Positions 52,198 through 62,030 of a stretch of 64,000 nucleotides of DNA are shown here, one piece after another; positions within the stretch are counted from its first letter, which is position 1; every line of letters begins with the position of its first letter. The stretch is taken from positions 62,001 to 126,000 of the forward strand of contig NZ_JAABOQ010000008.1 of assembly GCF_010671565.1 (NCBI RefSeq), in the 5' to 3' direction. Source of the stretch: Spongiivirga citrea. GTDB taxonomy: Bacteria > Bacteroidota > Bacteroidia > Flavobacteriales > Flavobacteriaceae. The notes under the pieces are model-generated. The model was not told the DNA's origin. It did not search any database and was given only the letters and a program-made list of their open reading frames with translations. Position numbers and translations under genes: made by a program.

Positions 52198-55100
52198 TTA
52201 TTCTAACGTAAATCGTAAAATAGCTTTAGTACCTTTTGGAGTGTTATCTTCATATAAATCTATTACATTATATGTAATTTGTTTTTTTTTAGAGATGGAG
52301 TTTAATATTTCTATTCGTTCTTTCATGATATCCAGGCCAAAAGAATTTCGTTTAGGATCTTTTTTAATTTTTTTCTTCATTGCGCTTTTTCTTCCAATCC
52401 CATTATCTTCAACCTCAATAATTAAGTGTTTTCCTTTTCTTAAGAACCGAATCCAAAGCTTTCGATTGTTTGTTTTTGGAGTCAATCCGTGTATAATTGC
52501 ATTTTCAACTATTGGCTGTATGATTAATGAGGGAATAAATGTTGTTTCAATATTGAGCGTTGAATCTAGAGTTATAAAGTATTCCAAATTTTGTTCTAGT
52601 CGCAAATATTCCAATTCTAGATAAGACCTTAGAAGGTCTATTTTTTCTTTCAATGAGGCATAGCTCTTTCGGTGTAGCGTCAGTGACTTTCTCACTAATT
52701 TAGAATACTTTACCATGTACTTATTGGCTTTCTTAGGATCGTCTAATAAAAGTGTACTTTGAATTGAATTTAATATATTGTATACATAATGAGGGTTCAT
52801 TTGTGCTCCCAATTCGTTGGATCGACTTTTAAGAAGCTTGTATCGTTGTTCAACATTATTTTTTCTGGAGCGGTAGAAAAGGGCAAAAGACACTAACAAC
52901 GCAGAAGATAATATTAGGACAATCCATGGATTTCTATATAATTTTTGAGTGACCCTAATCTTATATTTTAAGTAATTCGAAATAGTTCCAAATTCATTTA
53001 TCCCTCGAATCTCTAAATTATGTCGGCCAGGCGATAATCCAGCTAAATTTAACTCATCTAACTCACCAATATTTGTCCATTGTTGATTGTTACTAATTAA
53101 GCGATATTGAAATCTGGCTCCTTGTTTGCGAAGCCCTTCATTATAAGCCAATTTTAGATTAATGTAATTAAACGCTTCTGGGATATTAAATTCATCTACT
53201 TTATCAAGACCAGTAGTTTTTATTTGTGTTTCATTTAAGTTATCGAAATAATAAGAAGCTTCTACAAGCGAAATATGATTGGTATTTTTTTGCTGTAGAT
53301 GTGAAAGCGGTTTAAAGCTTACTACTCCATTGATTCCTCCAAAAAAGAGTAAACTATCCGACTCTTTATAAAATGATTTTTTATTAAATTCATTATCAGG
53401 TAGACCACCTTCTAATTTATATACTTCTTCAATCCCCTTTTCTTTGTTGAAACGCACCAGCCCATTATAAGTACTGATCCAAAGCGTATTTTGAGTTTGT
53501 AAAATTCCCGTAATATAGTTAGTTGAGGGCTCCCCAAAATCATAAAACTGATTTTTATAAGAATTGAAATTTATTTTTTGAAGTCCTTTTTTTGTTCCCA
53601 CCCAAACAATATCTTCCTCTTCATCAGGAACAATTACCGATACATTGTTATCAATAAGTGGGTAGTTAGGATCTTTGTTTTTGAAATGAATAAGCGCTCC
53701 ATTAGTAAGATTTTGTTTGTAAAGCCCTTCGTTATTAAATAAACCAATCCAAAGACTATTATTATTTTTATCCAAATAAAGGGTTTCAATATACTTGTTG
53801 TTTAAGCTCGTAGAATCGTTAATTTTATTGAGGTCATGGGTTACATTATTTTTAGTATCGTATTTGAAAAGCCCTTGATCTGTTGCCAATAAATAAGAGA
53901 TAGAGTCTTTTATGGCTATATCTGAGATTATTTTTACAGCGTTTTTGGATTCTTCAAATACAGGTAAAATTTTAAATTCGTTTTTTTCTAAATTAATTAA
54001 ATAGACATCATTTGAATAGCCATAAGCAAGAACTTCAGAATCCGATATTTTTTTGAACCCATAGAGTGCATATTGAGCAATATCTTTAACATTATTTGGT
54101 GAAGCTGTTCTAAAAACAATTTCTGAAAATACATTCTCTCCTTTTTTCAACTCGAAAAAACCTTTGTTTGTTAACATAATGACAGAGCCATCTTTTTTAC
54201 TATAAATCGATCTACAACTTACATTATTTATTAGCTGATTATCTCTAGAGCGAAACGGATAGGTTAAATAAACTTCAGACTTACGCTTAATTTTGTTGAT
54301 TTTATTGAAGCTTGCAACAGTAATTTCATTTCCATCTATAATTGGCTTATATACTTTTCCATTAAAGGAATAGTGCTCAGAGAGCATTTTTTTATTCTCA
54401 TTTAAGTACAAAAGGGAGAAGCTATTTTCAGGGTAATCATTTGATGCTGGAAAATGGATGTACCGTTTTTGTTTATCCTCTATAATATCTTTAAATATGA
54501 ATGGTGCTTGATAGTGGTGCACATTAAATTCTGGCAAATAGGTATATCTGTATTTTTTATTTTCAAATTGATACGTCCCTGTCTCATTAGTTGGAAATAG
54601 GGTACCATTTGAAGAGTAGTGATAAAAACCTATATTACTTGAATAGTTCCCTAAATGAGTAATACTATTATAGTCAAAAAGATAATAATCCCTCCCTATT
54701 CGAAATATAATGTTTCCATTATGCAGAGTTGATTCAATTTCAATTATTTTTTTGTCCTCAGAAATATTGATATACTGGCTCATATCAAATACATTCAATT
54801 CAGTTCCTTGCTTACTAATTTTGATTAATGTTTTTCCACCTATAGTAGTCCATACATTTCCTTGGAAGTCTTTTATGAAGTCTGTAAAAAATACATCTTT
54901 TTTTATTGGGTGAGAATATAGTATCGAATATAACCCAGTAGTTTTATTAAAGGTGAAAATAGTTCTTCCATTATTACAAAGTATAGTAGAAGGGTTAATT
55001 TCAATTAGGAAGATGATATTCTCTGGGCTTTCCAGTTCTATTGAATCAAACGGAAAAAACACTTTGTGGTTTCCAGCATGCTTAATAAGACCATTACTAT

Positions 55101-55284
55101 GGTCAGACCATAAAAAACCATCTGAACCTCTTATAATAGTGAAGTTTTTTAGCAATAGTCCTTCATGGTCATAAAAAGGATAACTAGATATTTGAGCTTC
55201 TTGAGAATTGACAAAAAAAGTTGTACATAGAAAGACATATACTAGCAAAAAATGAGTTGGGTAATAGGTCACAATTTTAATCAA
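52198..55284 (-). CDS. Two-component regulator propeller sensor with LytS-type histidine kinase
   Basis: 1028 residues. Signal peptide (about 1-27), then repeated two-component-regulator propeller blades (for example VWVGTKKGLQKINFN, TLWISTYNGLVRFNKEKG, SLWIGLFNNEGLYKQ), a Y_Y_Y immunoglobulin-like domain (LAGLSPGRHNLEIRGINEFG), a transmembrane helix (NPWIVLILSSALLVSFALFY), and a His_kinase domain (QMNPHYVYNILNSIQSTL) with a HATPase. Unlike classical hybrid systems (HTCS), the regulator is a separate LytTR gene. Such sensors usually detect extracellular glycans or other polymers, so its ligand may be related to the substrate of the nearby secreted protein. Confidence 0.95.
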   Translation of the reverse strand: MIKIVTYYPTHFLLVYVFLCTTFFVNSQEAQISSYPFYDHEGLLLKNFTIIRGSDGFLWSDHSNGLIKHAGNHKVFFPFDSIELESPENIIFLIEINPSTILCNNGRTIFTFNKTTGLYSILYSHPIKKDVFFTDFIKDFQGNVWTTIGGKTLIKISKQGTELNVFDMSQYINISEDKKIIEIESTLHNGNIIFRIGRDYYLFDYNSITHLGNYSSNIGFYHYSSNGTLFPTNETGTYQFENKKYRYTYLPEFNVHHYQAPFIFKDIIEDKQKRYIHFPASNDYPENSFSLLYLNENKKMLSEHYSFNGKVYKPIIDGNEITVASFNKINKIKRKSEVYLTYPFRSRDNQLINNVSCRSIYSKKDGSVIMLTNKGFFELKKGENVFSEIVFRTASPNNVKDIAQYALYGFKKISDSEVLAYGYSNDVYLINLEKNEFKILPVFEESKNAVKIISDIAIKDSISYLLATDQGLFKYDTKNNVTHDLNKINDSTSLNNKYIETLYLDKNNNSLWIGLFNNEGLYKQNLTNGALIHFKNKDPNYPLIDNNVSVIVPDEEEDIVWVGTKKGLQKINFNSYKNQFYDFGEPSTNYITGILQTQNTLWISTYNGLVRFNKEKGIEEVYKLEGGLPDNEFNKKSFYKESDSLLFFGGINGVVSFKPLSHLQQKNTNHISLVEASYYFDNLNETQIKTTGLDKVDEFNIPEAFNYINLKLAYNEGLRKQGARFQYRLISNNQQWTNIGELDELNLAGLSPGRHNLEIRGINEFGTISNYLKYKIRVTQKLYRNPWIVLILSSALLVSFALFYRSRKNNVEQRYKLLKSRSNELGAQMNPHYVYNILNSIQSTLLLDDPKKANKYMVKYSKLVRKSLTLHRKSYASLKEKIDLLRSYLELEYLRLEQNLEYFITLDSTLNIETTFIPSLIIQPIVENAIIHGLTPKTNNRKLWIRFLRKGKHLIIEVEDNGIGRKSAMKKKIKKDPKRNSFGLDIMKERIEILNSISKKKQITYNVIDLYEDNTPKGTKAILRFTLE

Positions 55285-55580
55285 TACTTGGTCATGATTT
55301 TAAGTTAATAAAATTAGTAATGAGTACGTGTTTCATTTTAAGGTTTATGGATTGGTTTTCACCAAAGTCTTGTAAATTTAATACTTAGAACTTTAGTAGT
55401 CGATAGTTGTGTGGTTTCAAAAGACATTTGATTATTACCTAGAGAGCCTAGAAGAAATTGTTAAATATCGTGAGGAATGTTTAAAACAACTCTGAGTTCA
55501 ATGTAATGAGCCTCAGTTTCAAAATGTAGCTAACTTCCATGTAATTAATGTAGTTTTGATAAATACATTAAATCAAGCTA
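55285..55580. other. Intergenic region with a short open fragment
   Basis: 296 bp between the divergent sensor kinase and FAD-dehydrogenase genes. A 28-codon frame from GTG 55409 to TGA 55495 reads VWFQKTFDYYLESLEEIVKY, helical and charged; it could be a fragment or a chance frame. No clear promoter was found. Confidence 0.4.
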
Positions 55581-57143
55581 TTGTCCACACTCGTACAAAT
55601 AAATGTCCTTCCGCATCAAGTAGAAGATGAAGATTATATTGCAGAGGCCGCATTGGCAAAAGCAAAATTACGCACCGACGAAGTTCGCGAGTGGAACATT
55701 AGAAAACGGTCTATTGACGCTAGGAAATCGCCCGTAAAAATCTCGTTACAAATTGAATTTTGGAAGCTTGGTGAAGAACGGTCAGATATACCACCGTTTG
55801 TGCCTCAGGATGTTTCTAATGCAAAAGAAGTAGCAATTATCGGTGCAGGACCATCCGGATTGTATGCTGCATTACGAGCAATAGAAGGTGGACTAAAACC
55901 TATTGTATTTGAACGCGGAAAAGATGTACGAGCAAGACGTCGCGATCTTGCAGCGATTAATAAAGATCATATTGTAAATCCCGATTCTAACTACTGTTTT
56001 GGCGAAGGAGGAGCAGGCACCTATTCCGATGGAAAACTATATACCCGTTCTAAAAAACGGGGAAATGTATTGAAGGCGCTACAGTGGTTTGTACATTTTG
56101 GTGCAGTAGAAGATATTTTGGTCAATGCGCATCCACATATTGGAACTAATAAATTGCCTAAAATTATTGTGGCAATGCGGGAGGCGATTATCGATCATGG
56201 CGGAGAAGTGCGTTTCAATACAAAGCTTACCGATCTTAAAGTGGAGGATAATGCGATCAAAGCTATTCAATTAAATAATGAAGAGTGGCTTGAGTATGAC
56301 AACGTGATTCTGGCTACTGGACATAGTGCAAGAGATATTTTTTACCTATTACATAAACGGAATATTAAAATAGAAACAAAACCCTTTGCTATTGGCGTTC
56401 GAATAGAACATCAACAAGAATTAATAGATCATATTCAATATCACGGGGATAGTGATAATTCGTATTTGCCTCCAGCTTCCTATAGTTTAGTAGAGCAAGT
56501 AGATGGTATGGGAGTATATTCTTTTTGTATGTGCCCAGGAGGGATAATTGCCCCCTGTGCAACAGCACAAGAAGAAGTAGTGACTAATGGTTGGAGTCCT
56601 TCTAAACGCGATAATCCCTATTCTAATTCAGGAATTGTTGTAAGTGTTACTCCAGAAGATCTACCTAATTATAAGGAAGGTGATCCTTTTGTGTGTCTCG
56701 ATTTCCAGAAGAAAGTAGAGCGCGATTGTTGGGAAGCGGCGGGAAAAACACAGGCAGTTCCAGCACAACGTATGAGAGATTTTATAGATGGAAGAGTATC
56801 TAAGGATTTTCCAAAAACGTCCTATCAACCGGGTATTGTGTCTGTAGATTTGAACACCGTTTTGCCACCACTTATCGCAAAAAGATTGAAAAAAGCTTTT
56901 ATGGCGTATGGCAGGAAAATGAAAGGTTACCTTACTAATGATGCCGTATTACATGCTCCAGAAAGTAGGACTTCGTCTCCCATATCAATCCCCCGTGATC
57001 CTGAAACATTAGAGCATATAGAAGTAAAAGGATTATATCCATGCGCCGAAGGTGCGGGCTATGCTGGTGGGATTATTTCTGCGGCTATCGACGGAATAAA
57101 CTGTGTTGACAAAGTGATTGAAAAAGTGAAGTCTCAGGATTAA
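55581..57143 (+). CDS. NAD(P)/FAD-dependent oxidoreductase (uncharacterised FAD dehydrogenase)
   Basis: 520 residues. Ahead of the flavin domain is a conserved N-terminal part (KAKLRTDEVREWNIRKRSIDARKSPVKISLQIEF), then the dinucleotide fold GAGPSG at 88-93, a GEGGAGTYSDGKLYTRSKKRG loop, and a C-terminal GLYPCAEGAGYAGGIISAAIDG FAD motif. The family is the widespread COG2509-like FAD dehydrogenase group with no fixed substrate. No ATG precedes the conserved region in frame; the frame is closed 9 bp upstream of a TTG, so TTG 55581 is the likely start. Followed by yfcC-like gene 61 bp later. Confidence 0.92.
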   Translation: MSTLVQINVLPHQVEDEDYIAEAALAKAKLRTDEVREWNIRKRSIDARKSPVKISLQIEFWKLGEERSDIPPFVPQDVSNAKEVAIIGAGPSGLYAALRAIEGGLKPIVFERGKDVRARRRDLAAINKDHIVNPDSNYCFGEGGAGTYSDGKLYTRSKKRGNVLKALQWFVHFGAVEDILVNAHPHIGTNKLPKIIVAMREAIIDHGGEVRFNTKLTDLKVEDNAIKAIQLNNEEWLEYDNVILATGHSARDIFYLLHKRNIKIETKPFAIGVRIEHQQELIDHIQYHGDSDNSYLPPASYSLVEQVDGMGVYSFCMCPGGIIAPCATAQEEVVTNGWSPSKRDNPYSNSGIVVSVTPEDLPNYKEGDPFVCLDFQKKVERDCWEAAGKTQAVPAQRMRDFIDGRVSKDFPKTSYQPGIVSVDLNTVLPPLIAKRLKKAFMAYGRKMKGYLTNDAVLHAPESRTSSPISIPRDPETLEHIEVKGLYPCAEGAGYAGGIISAAIDGINCVDKVIEKVKSQD

Positions 57144-57204
57144 ATCAAACGATTAATAATTATTAGGGAACAAAATATTAATTTCAGCACCATAGATTAA
57201 AACC

Positions 57205-58692
57205 ATGAAAAAATTCCCATCAGCGCAAACAATTTTATTAGTGATCTCGGCATTTGTGGCGATTCTAACTTGGCTAATTCCATCGGGAAAATACGATTCT
57301 TTGTTGTACAATGCTGACGAAAAAGTTTTCGTGATAACTGGAGTAGATACTACAGAAAAACTTCCAGCTACCCAAGAAAGCTTGGCAAAACTTGATGTAA
57401 AAATCCCTTTACAAAATTTTACTTCGGGTGCCATTTATAAACCTATTAGTATTCCTGATACCTATAAATCAGTCGATGCAGAACCTCAAGGTTTTTTTGA
57501 ATTTGTAAAAGCGCCGATAAAAGGAATTATCGAAACTGCCGATATTATTTTTTTGGTACTCATTATTGGGGGCTTGGTCGGTATTGTTGAAAAAACAGGC
57601 GCTTTTAGCGCTGGTATTTCATGGCTTTCAGAATTTTTGAAGGGTCGCGAAGCAATTTTAATTATCAGTACCACTTTTCTTATTGGTTTGGCCGGTACAA
57701 CTTTTGGTTTTGCGGAAGAGGCAATCGCTTTTTTACCCATTTTAATTCCAGTTTTCCTCGCGGCTAAGTATGATGCTATGGTGGCAATTGCTAGTGTGTT
57801 TTTAGGTTCGCAAATAGGTACAATGACATCGACAACTAATCCGTTTGCCACAATTATAGCTTCGGATGCAGCCGGAATAAAATGGACCTCTGGTCTTGAA
57901 GGGCGAATTATGATGTTTGTGATTTGTATTACAATTACGATTGTATTTCTATTGCGTTATGCTCGAAAAGTTCGCAAGGATCCTACAAAATCGGTGGTGT
58001 ATGACCAACGAGAGCAATTGCAACAACTATTCGGGACATCGAATGAAGGAAGTACATTAAAGCTAACTGGAAAACTAAGACTGATTTTGACAGTTTTCAC
58101 CTTGAGTTTTGTGGTTATGGTTATAGGAGTCTCGGCATTAGATTGGTGGTTTGTAGAAATGACATCCTTGTTTCTATTTAGTGCTATAATCGTTGCTATT
58201 ATTTATCGAATGAAGGAATCCCAATTTGTAAAGGCATTTACAAAAGGTGCTGGCGAATTGTTAGGCGTTGCATTTATTATAGGTCTCGCACGAGGTATTT
58301 CCATTCTCATGGCTGACGGTATGATTAGCGATACCATTTTATTTTATGCTAGTGACCTGACTAATGATATGGGAAAAGGGCTTTTTATTAATGTACTTTT
58401 CGGGATATACAACGTAATTGCTTTTTTCGTTTCTTCAACCTCAGGTACTGCTGTATTAACAATGCCAATTATGGCACCTTTGGCCGATACCGTCGGGATA
58501 GGCCGAGAGCATATCGTTAGTGCATATCAACTAGGGCATGGTGTTTTTAATATCATTAATCCAACAGCATTAGTATTAGCATTTTTAGGTGTTGGACAAC
58601 TGGGATATGATAAATACTTAAAATTCGTATTTCGGCTAGTTGTAATACTTGCTTTGGTGTGTATGGTTTTTTTGACTATCAGTGTTTATTAA
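57205..58692 (+). CDS. YfcC family permease
   Basis: 495 residues with about 12 hydrophobic helices. The start MKKFPSAQTILLVISAFVAILTWLIPSGKY and the core IIGGLVGIVEKTGAFSAGISWL ... LAGTTFGFAEEAIAFLPILIPVFLAAKYDAMVAIASVFLGSQIGTMTSTTNPFA and STSGTAVLTMPIMAPLADTVGI identify the YfcC family (C4-dicarboxylate/basic amino acid uptake group, DcuC/ArcD related). Members carry amino acids or dipeptide-like substrates; which one is unknown. Preceded by the FAD dehydrogenase gene, with no clear functional link. Confidence 0.93.
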   Translation: MKKFPSAQTILLVISAFVAILTWLIPSGKYDSLLYNADEKVFVITGVDTTEKLPATQESLAKLDVKIPLQNFTSGAIYKPISIPDTYKSVDAEPQGFFEFVKAPIKGIIETADIIFLVLIIGGLVGIVEKTGAFSAGISWLSEFLKGREAILIISTTFLIGLAGTTFGFAEEAIAFLPILIPVFLAAKYDAMVAIASVFLGSQIGTMTSTTNPFATIIASDAAGIKWTSGLEGRIMMFVICITITIVFLLRYARKVRKDPTKSVVYDQREQLQQLFGTSNEGSTLKLTGKLRLILTVFTLSFVVMVIGVSALDWWFVEMTSLFLFSAIIVAIIYRMKESQFVKAFTKGAGELLGVAFIIGLARGISILMADGMISDTILFYASDLTNDMGKGLFINVLFGIYNVIAFFVSSTSGTAVLTMPIMAPLADTVGIGREHIVSAYQLGHGVFNIINPTALVLAFLGVGQLGYDKYLKFVFRLVVILALVCMVFLTISVY

Positions 58693-58982
58693 GCATAATA
58701 CGATAAAATTCTTCACATATTTGTATTGCACTTCTTGCAATTATTATTCGGATTAATTGGAGAGTGGGATAAAATCTAATCACTTAAATTGATCATTTTG
58801 TTTAGCATTCAACATTATATAGCTACACAATAAGCATAAAAAAATTATTAAATAAATACACATAAACGATAAAAATAAACATTTAATCGATATATTTGCT
58901 TTATAATATACTTAAAGTAGATTTATCAATCTTAAATTCGAATATTCGTGTATTCCATTGTAGTTAAACAAAACCCCAAATT
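58693..58982. other. Intergenic region before the PAS kinase
   Basis: 290 bp, strongly A+T-rich, between the YfcC-like gene and the PAS histidine kinase. A weak hairpin (ATTGCA / TGCAAT near 58724-58740) has no T-run. No promoter matches the TTTG/TAnnTTTG pair well. Confidence 0.5.
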
Positions 58983-60497
58983 ATGAGTTTAGCAATTAAA
59001 GATACTAGAGGACCTTTTGTTGAAGGCCAAAGCGCCATGCAAAAAGCATTTAAAGATGTTGGGGGGTTAATTTTTCAATTTCAATATTTCCCCGACAAAA
59101 AGCATTCTTGTTTTCCTTTTGCTAGTGCTGGTTTAATAAGTATTCTAGATTTAACTCCCGACCAAATAAAACAAGATGCTACTCCTGTGTTTGAAAGATT
59201 GCATCCCGATGATGAAAAAACCTTTTATAAGGTCATTAAGAAATCAATGGAAACCTTAGAAAGTTGGGATTATGATTATAGGGTAGTTTTACCGAGACAA
59301 GGCCTTAAATGGTTAAGAGGACATGGTCGACCAGAAAAGCTGTCAGACGGTAGCTACTTATGGAATGGTTGTATGATGGATATTACAGATCGTAAATTAA
59401 TTGAGGTTGATCTTTATGAAAGCAAGCAAAGACTTCAGCTTGCTATGGAAAGTACTAAGGACGGATTATGGGACTGGAATGTAAAGACAGACAAAGTATT
59501 TTATTCTAATGAGTCTAAAGCCTTATTAGGTTATCAACCAGATGAGTTAAAAAATACTTCAGACGATTGGAATAGTAAAGTTCATCCAGAGGATAGAGCA
59601 TCTTACTATGATGATATGCACAATCATTTTGATGGTAAAACACCCTACTACTTTAATGAGCATAGGATTCTATGTAAAGATGGGCATTATAAATGGATTT
59701 TAGATAGAGGGAAGGTTATTGAATGGGATTCATCTGGAAATCCGCTTAGAGTTATTGGCACACATTCCGATATTAGTCTTCAAAAACAAAGGGAGCTTGA
59801 AGCACGCACAAAAATTGACATTATTGAAGATCAAAATAATAGATTAACCAATTTTGCCCATATCGTTTCACATAATTTGCGTTCACATTCCGGCAATTTT
59901 GAAATGCTTTTAGATTTAGTAGATGAAGCTGATAGTTCGGAGGAGAAATTAGAAATGGTCAATCATCTAAAAAAAGTATCAGAATCTCTTTCTGAAACAA
60001 TAGCGCATTTAAACAAAGTAGTTTCTATACAAACGAACTTGAATAAGGGGCTTGAAAAAATAAGCTTATCAAATTGTATCGTAAATACAGTCAGTGTTTT
60101 AAAAGGAGAGATCGATAAAAAAAATGCTATAATAACCAACAAAGTCTCTTCAGAGATCTTTGTTGATCATAACCCCGCCTATCTAGAAAGTATATTACTT
60201 AATCTAATTTCTAACGGATTAAAGTATAAGCACGCCGATCGAAATCCAGAAATAATACTCGAGACCATTTATGAGAATGGAAAATTGAGTCTTAAAGTTT
60301 CTGATAATGGGATTGGAATTGACCTTAAGAAGCATGGCAAAAATTTATTTGGTATGTATAAAACATTTCATGGAAATAATGATGCTAAGGGTATTGGACT
60401 ATTCATTACCAAAAATCAAATAGAAAGTTTAGGTGGTACCATAGCAGTAGAAAGTGAAGTCAACGTTGGAACGAGTTTTAAAATCACTTTCAATTAA
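58983..60497 (+). CDS. PAS-domain sensor histidine kinase
   Basis: 504 residues, no transmembrane helix, so a soluble sensor. Two PAS folds: the first about 20-145, with the PAC-like LKWLRGHGRPEKLSDGSYLWNGCMMDITDRK, and the second about 148-270 (LAMESTKDGLWDWNVKTDKVFYS ... YKWILDRGKVIEWDSSGNPLRVIGTHSDIS). The phosphoacceptor is His297 in VSHNLRSH. The HATPase has NLISNGLKY, DNGIGID and KGIGLFITK boxes. No response regulator gene is beside it, so it is an orphan kinase here. Ligand unknown. Confidence 0.95.
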   Translation: MSLAIKDTRGPFVEGQSAMQKAFKDVGGLIFQFQYFPDKKHSCFPFASAGLISILDLTPDQIKQDATPVFERLHPDDEKTFYKVIKKSMETLESWDYDYRVVLPRQGLKWLRGHGRPEKLSDGSYLWNGCMMDITDRKLIEVDLYESKQRLQLAMESTKDGLWDWNVKTDKVFYSNESKALLGYQPDELKNTSDDWNSKVHPEDRASYYDDMHNHFDGKTPYYFNEHRILCKDGHYKWILDRGKVIEWDSSGNPLRVIGTHSDISLQKQRELEARTKIDIIEDQNNRLTNFAHIVSHNLRSHSGNFEMLLDLVDEADSSEEKLEMVNHLKKVSESLSETIAHLNKVVSIQTNLNKGLEKISLSNCIVNTVSVLKGEIDKKNAIITNKVSSEIFVDHNPAYLESILLNLISNGLKYKHADRNPEIILETIYENGKLSLKVSDNGIGIDLKKHGKNLFGMYKTFHGNNDAKGIGLFITKNQIESLGGTIAVESEVNVGTSFKITFN

Positions 60498-60502
60498 AAA
60501 CT

Positions 60503-61846
60503 TTACCCAATCTCTCCATTAATCTGTTTGTATAACTGCAGCGCTCGTCCATCGGTTAAACTTGCGATATAACAACAAACATCCAATAGGTTTTTATAAG
60601 GTGAATTGCCTTCAACGTTTAAAGAAGCAGGAAGCAGTTTCAGAATAAGCTTGTCGTAATTATGGGCCTTGCCTTCACTATTATTGACGATTGCATTTAC
60701 AAAAACATCAAGTAGACTATTCAACATTTTGTAGCCTGCTACCTCTTTTTCGATGACCTCATTTGACTGGTAAATATTTTCAACACTCAATTTAATAATG
60801 TCATTTATCTGCGGTTCAAATCGACATTTATCGATTAGTGCAACATCAAAATCACCGTTTAAAATGGCATTTTCGTTGTCTAAAAAGACTCGAACGGCTT
60901 CATTAATTAACGTACTAATTGATAAAGCACGTAGGTAGCTCAATCGATCTTCTTTAAACTTTAAGGCATTGTACTTTTTTATATTGATGGTGTCTCGAAC
61001 CAAATTAATCAGATATTCTAGGGCATAACTTTCATCAACTAAACCAAGATTGATTCCATCTTCAAAATCGATGATTGTGTAACAAATATCGTCAGCAGCT
61101 TCGACCAAAAAAGTTAGAGGATGGCGACTAAAACTAATATCTTTTCCTTTTCTAGTTTGATTTAGGCCCAGCTCATTTGCTACGTCGACGAAAGCTTCTT
61201 TTTCCGATTGAAAAAAGCCAAATTTCTTATCGACAATATGCTTGGTCGGTTTTATCGGTAATGATTCTTTAGGATATTTTGTAAAAGCTCCTAAAGTGGC
61301 ATAACTCAAACGCAGCCCACCTTCTATTCCTTGCCTAGATTCAGTTAAAATCTTAAACCCATTTGCATTTCCTTCAAAGTCAATTAAGTCCTGATATTCT
61401 TTATCAGTTAATCGATTTTTAAACTGCTTCCCGTTCCCCGATTTAAAGTATTCACCAATTGCTTTTTCACCACTATGTCCAAAAGGGGGGTTCCCGATAT
61501 CATGCGATAATGCGGCAGCGGCTACAATCGCTCCAAAGTCATTAAACTGGTAGCCATGTGTTTTTTTCAATTGCGGATGACGCTCTAATAATTGCTTTCC
61601 GACGATACGACCTAATGATCGTCCGACAACCGATACTTCAAGGCTATGTGTAAGTCTAGTATGTACAAAATCAGTCTTAGATAACGGGATTACCTGTGTT
61701 TTGTCTTGAAGACTTCTAAAGGCTTGCGAAAATATAATTCGGTCATAATCTACCTCAAAACCAAGCCGGGTTTCATCTTGTTCAATTCGAAGTCTTTTGT
61801 GTGTATCGCCAAAGCGCTTAAGTGATAGGAGAGCTTCCCAATTCAT
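60503..61846 (-). CDS. dgt: Deoxyguanosinetriphosphate triphosphohydrolase
   Basis: dNTP triphosphohydrolase of the HD superfamily, hydrolysing dGTP (and related dNTPs) to nucleoside and triphosphate. 447 residues. N-terminal RLRIEQDETRLGFEVDYDRIIFSQAFRSLQDKTQV; HD motif residues are His67 in THSLE and the His-Asp pair 115-116 in SHDIGNPPFGHSGE. It ends 5 bp from the stop of the convergent PAS kinase. In some bacteria dNTPases restrict phage, but this housekeeping-type family call does not imply that. Confidence 0.95.
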   Translation of the reverse strand: MNWEALLSLKRFGDTHKRLRIEQDETRLGFEVDYDRIIFSQAFRSLQDKTQVIPLSKTDFVHTRLTHSLEVSVVGRSLGRIVGKQLLERHPQLKKTHGYQFNDFGAIVAAAALSHDIGNPPFGHSGEKAIGEYFKSGNGKQFKNRLTDKEYQDLIDFEGNANGFKILTESRQGIEGGLRLSYATLGAFTKYPKESLPIKPTKHIVDKKFGFFQSEKEAFVDVANELGLNQTRKGKDISFSRHPLTFLVEAADDICYTIIDFEDGINLGLVDESYALEYLINLVRDTINIKKYNALKFKEDRLSYLRALSISTLINEAVRVFLDNENAILNGDFDVALIDKCRFEPQINDIIKLSVENIYQSNEVIEKEVAGYKMLNSLLDVFVNAIVNNSEGKAHNYDKLILKLLPASLNVEGNSPYKNLLDVCCYIASLTDGRALQLYKQINGEIG

Positions 61847-62030
61847 AGTAACATATTGATTGGCACAAGATAGTATTTGTTGTGTTAGGAAATTGTTTCC
61901 AGATTGAAAAAAGAAGCCCGAGTTAGTAACATTTAGATAACTGTTTTATTACTGATACTTCATTTTTGGTTAACCAACGCTTTACAGTATCACGGTTTCT
62001 TTGCAGCGGTAATTATTTGTAATACTTAAT

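Noticed and set aside
58724-58740. Hairpin ATTGCA/TGCAAT after the YfcC-like gene
   Set aside because: Only six A+T-rich pairs and no T-run; not convincing as a terminator.
60503-61846. dGTPase as a phage-defence gene
   Set aside because: No defence genes are adjacent and the protein looks like the common housekeeping Dgt family; context gives no support.
61965-62003. TTTG...TTTCTTTG as a promoter of the TonB receptor
   Set aside because: The -7 candidate lacks the TA and the spacer is 27 nt, too far from the consensus.
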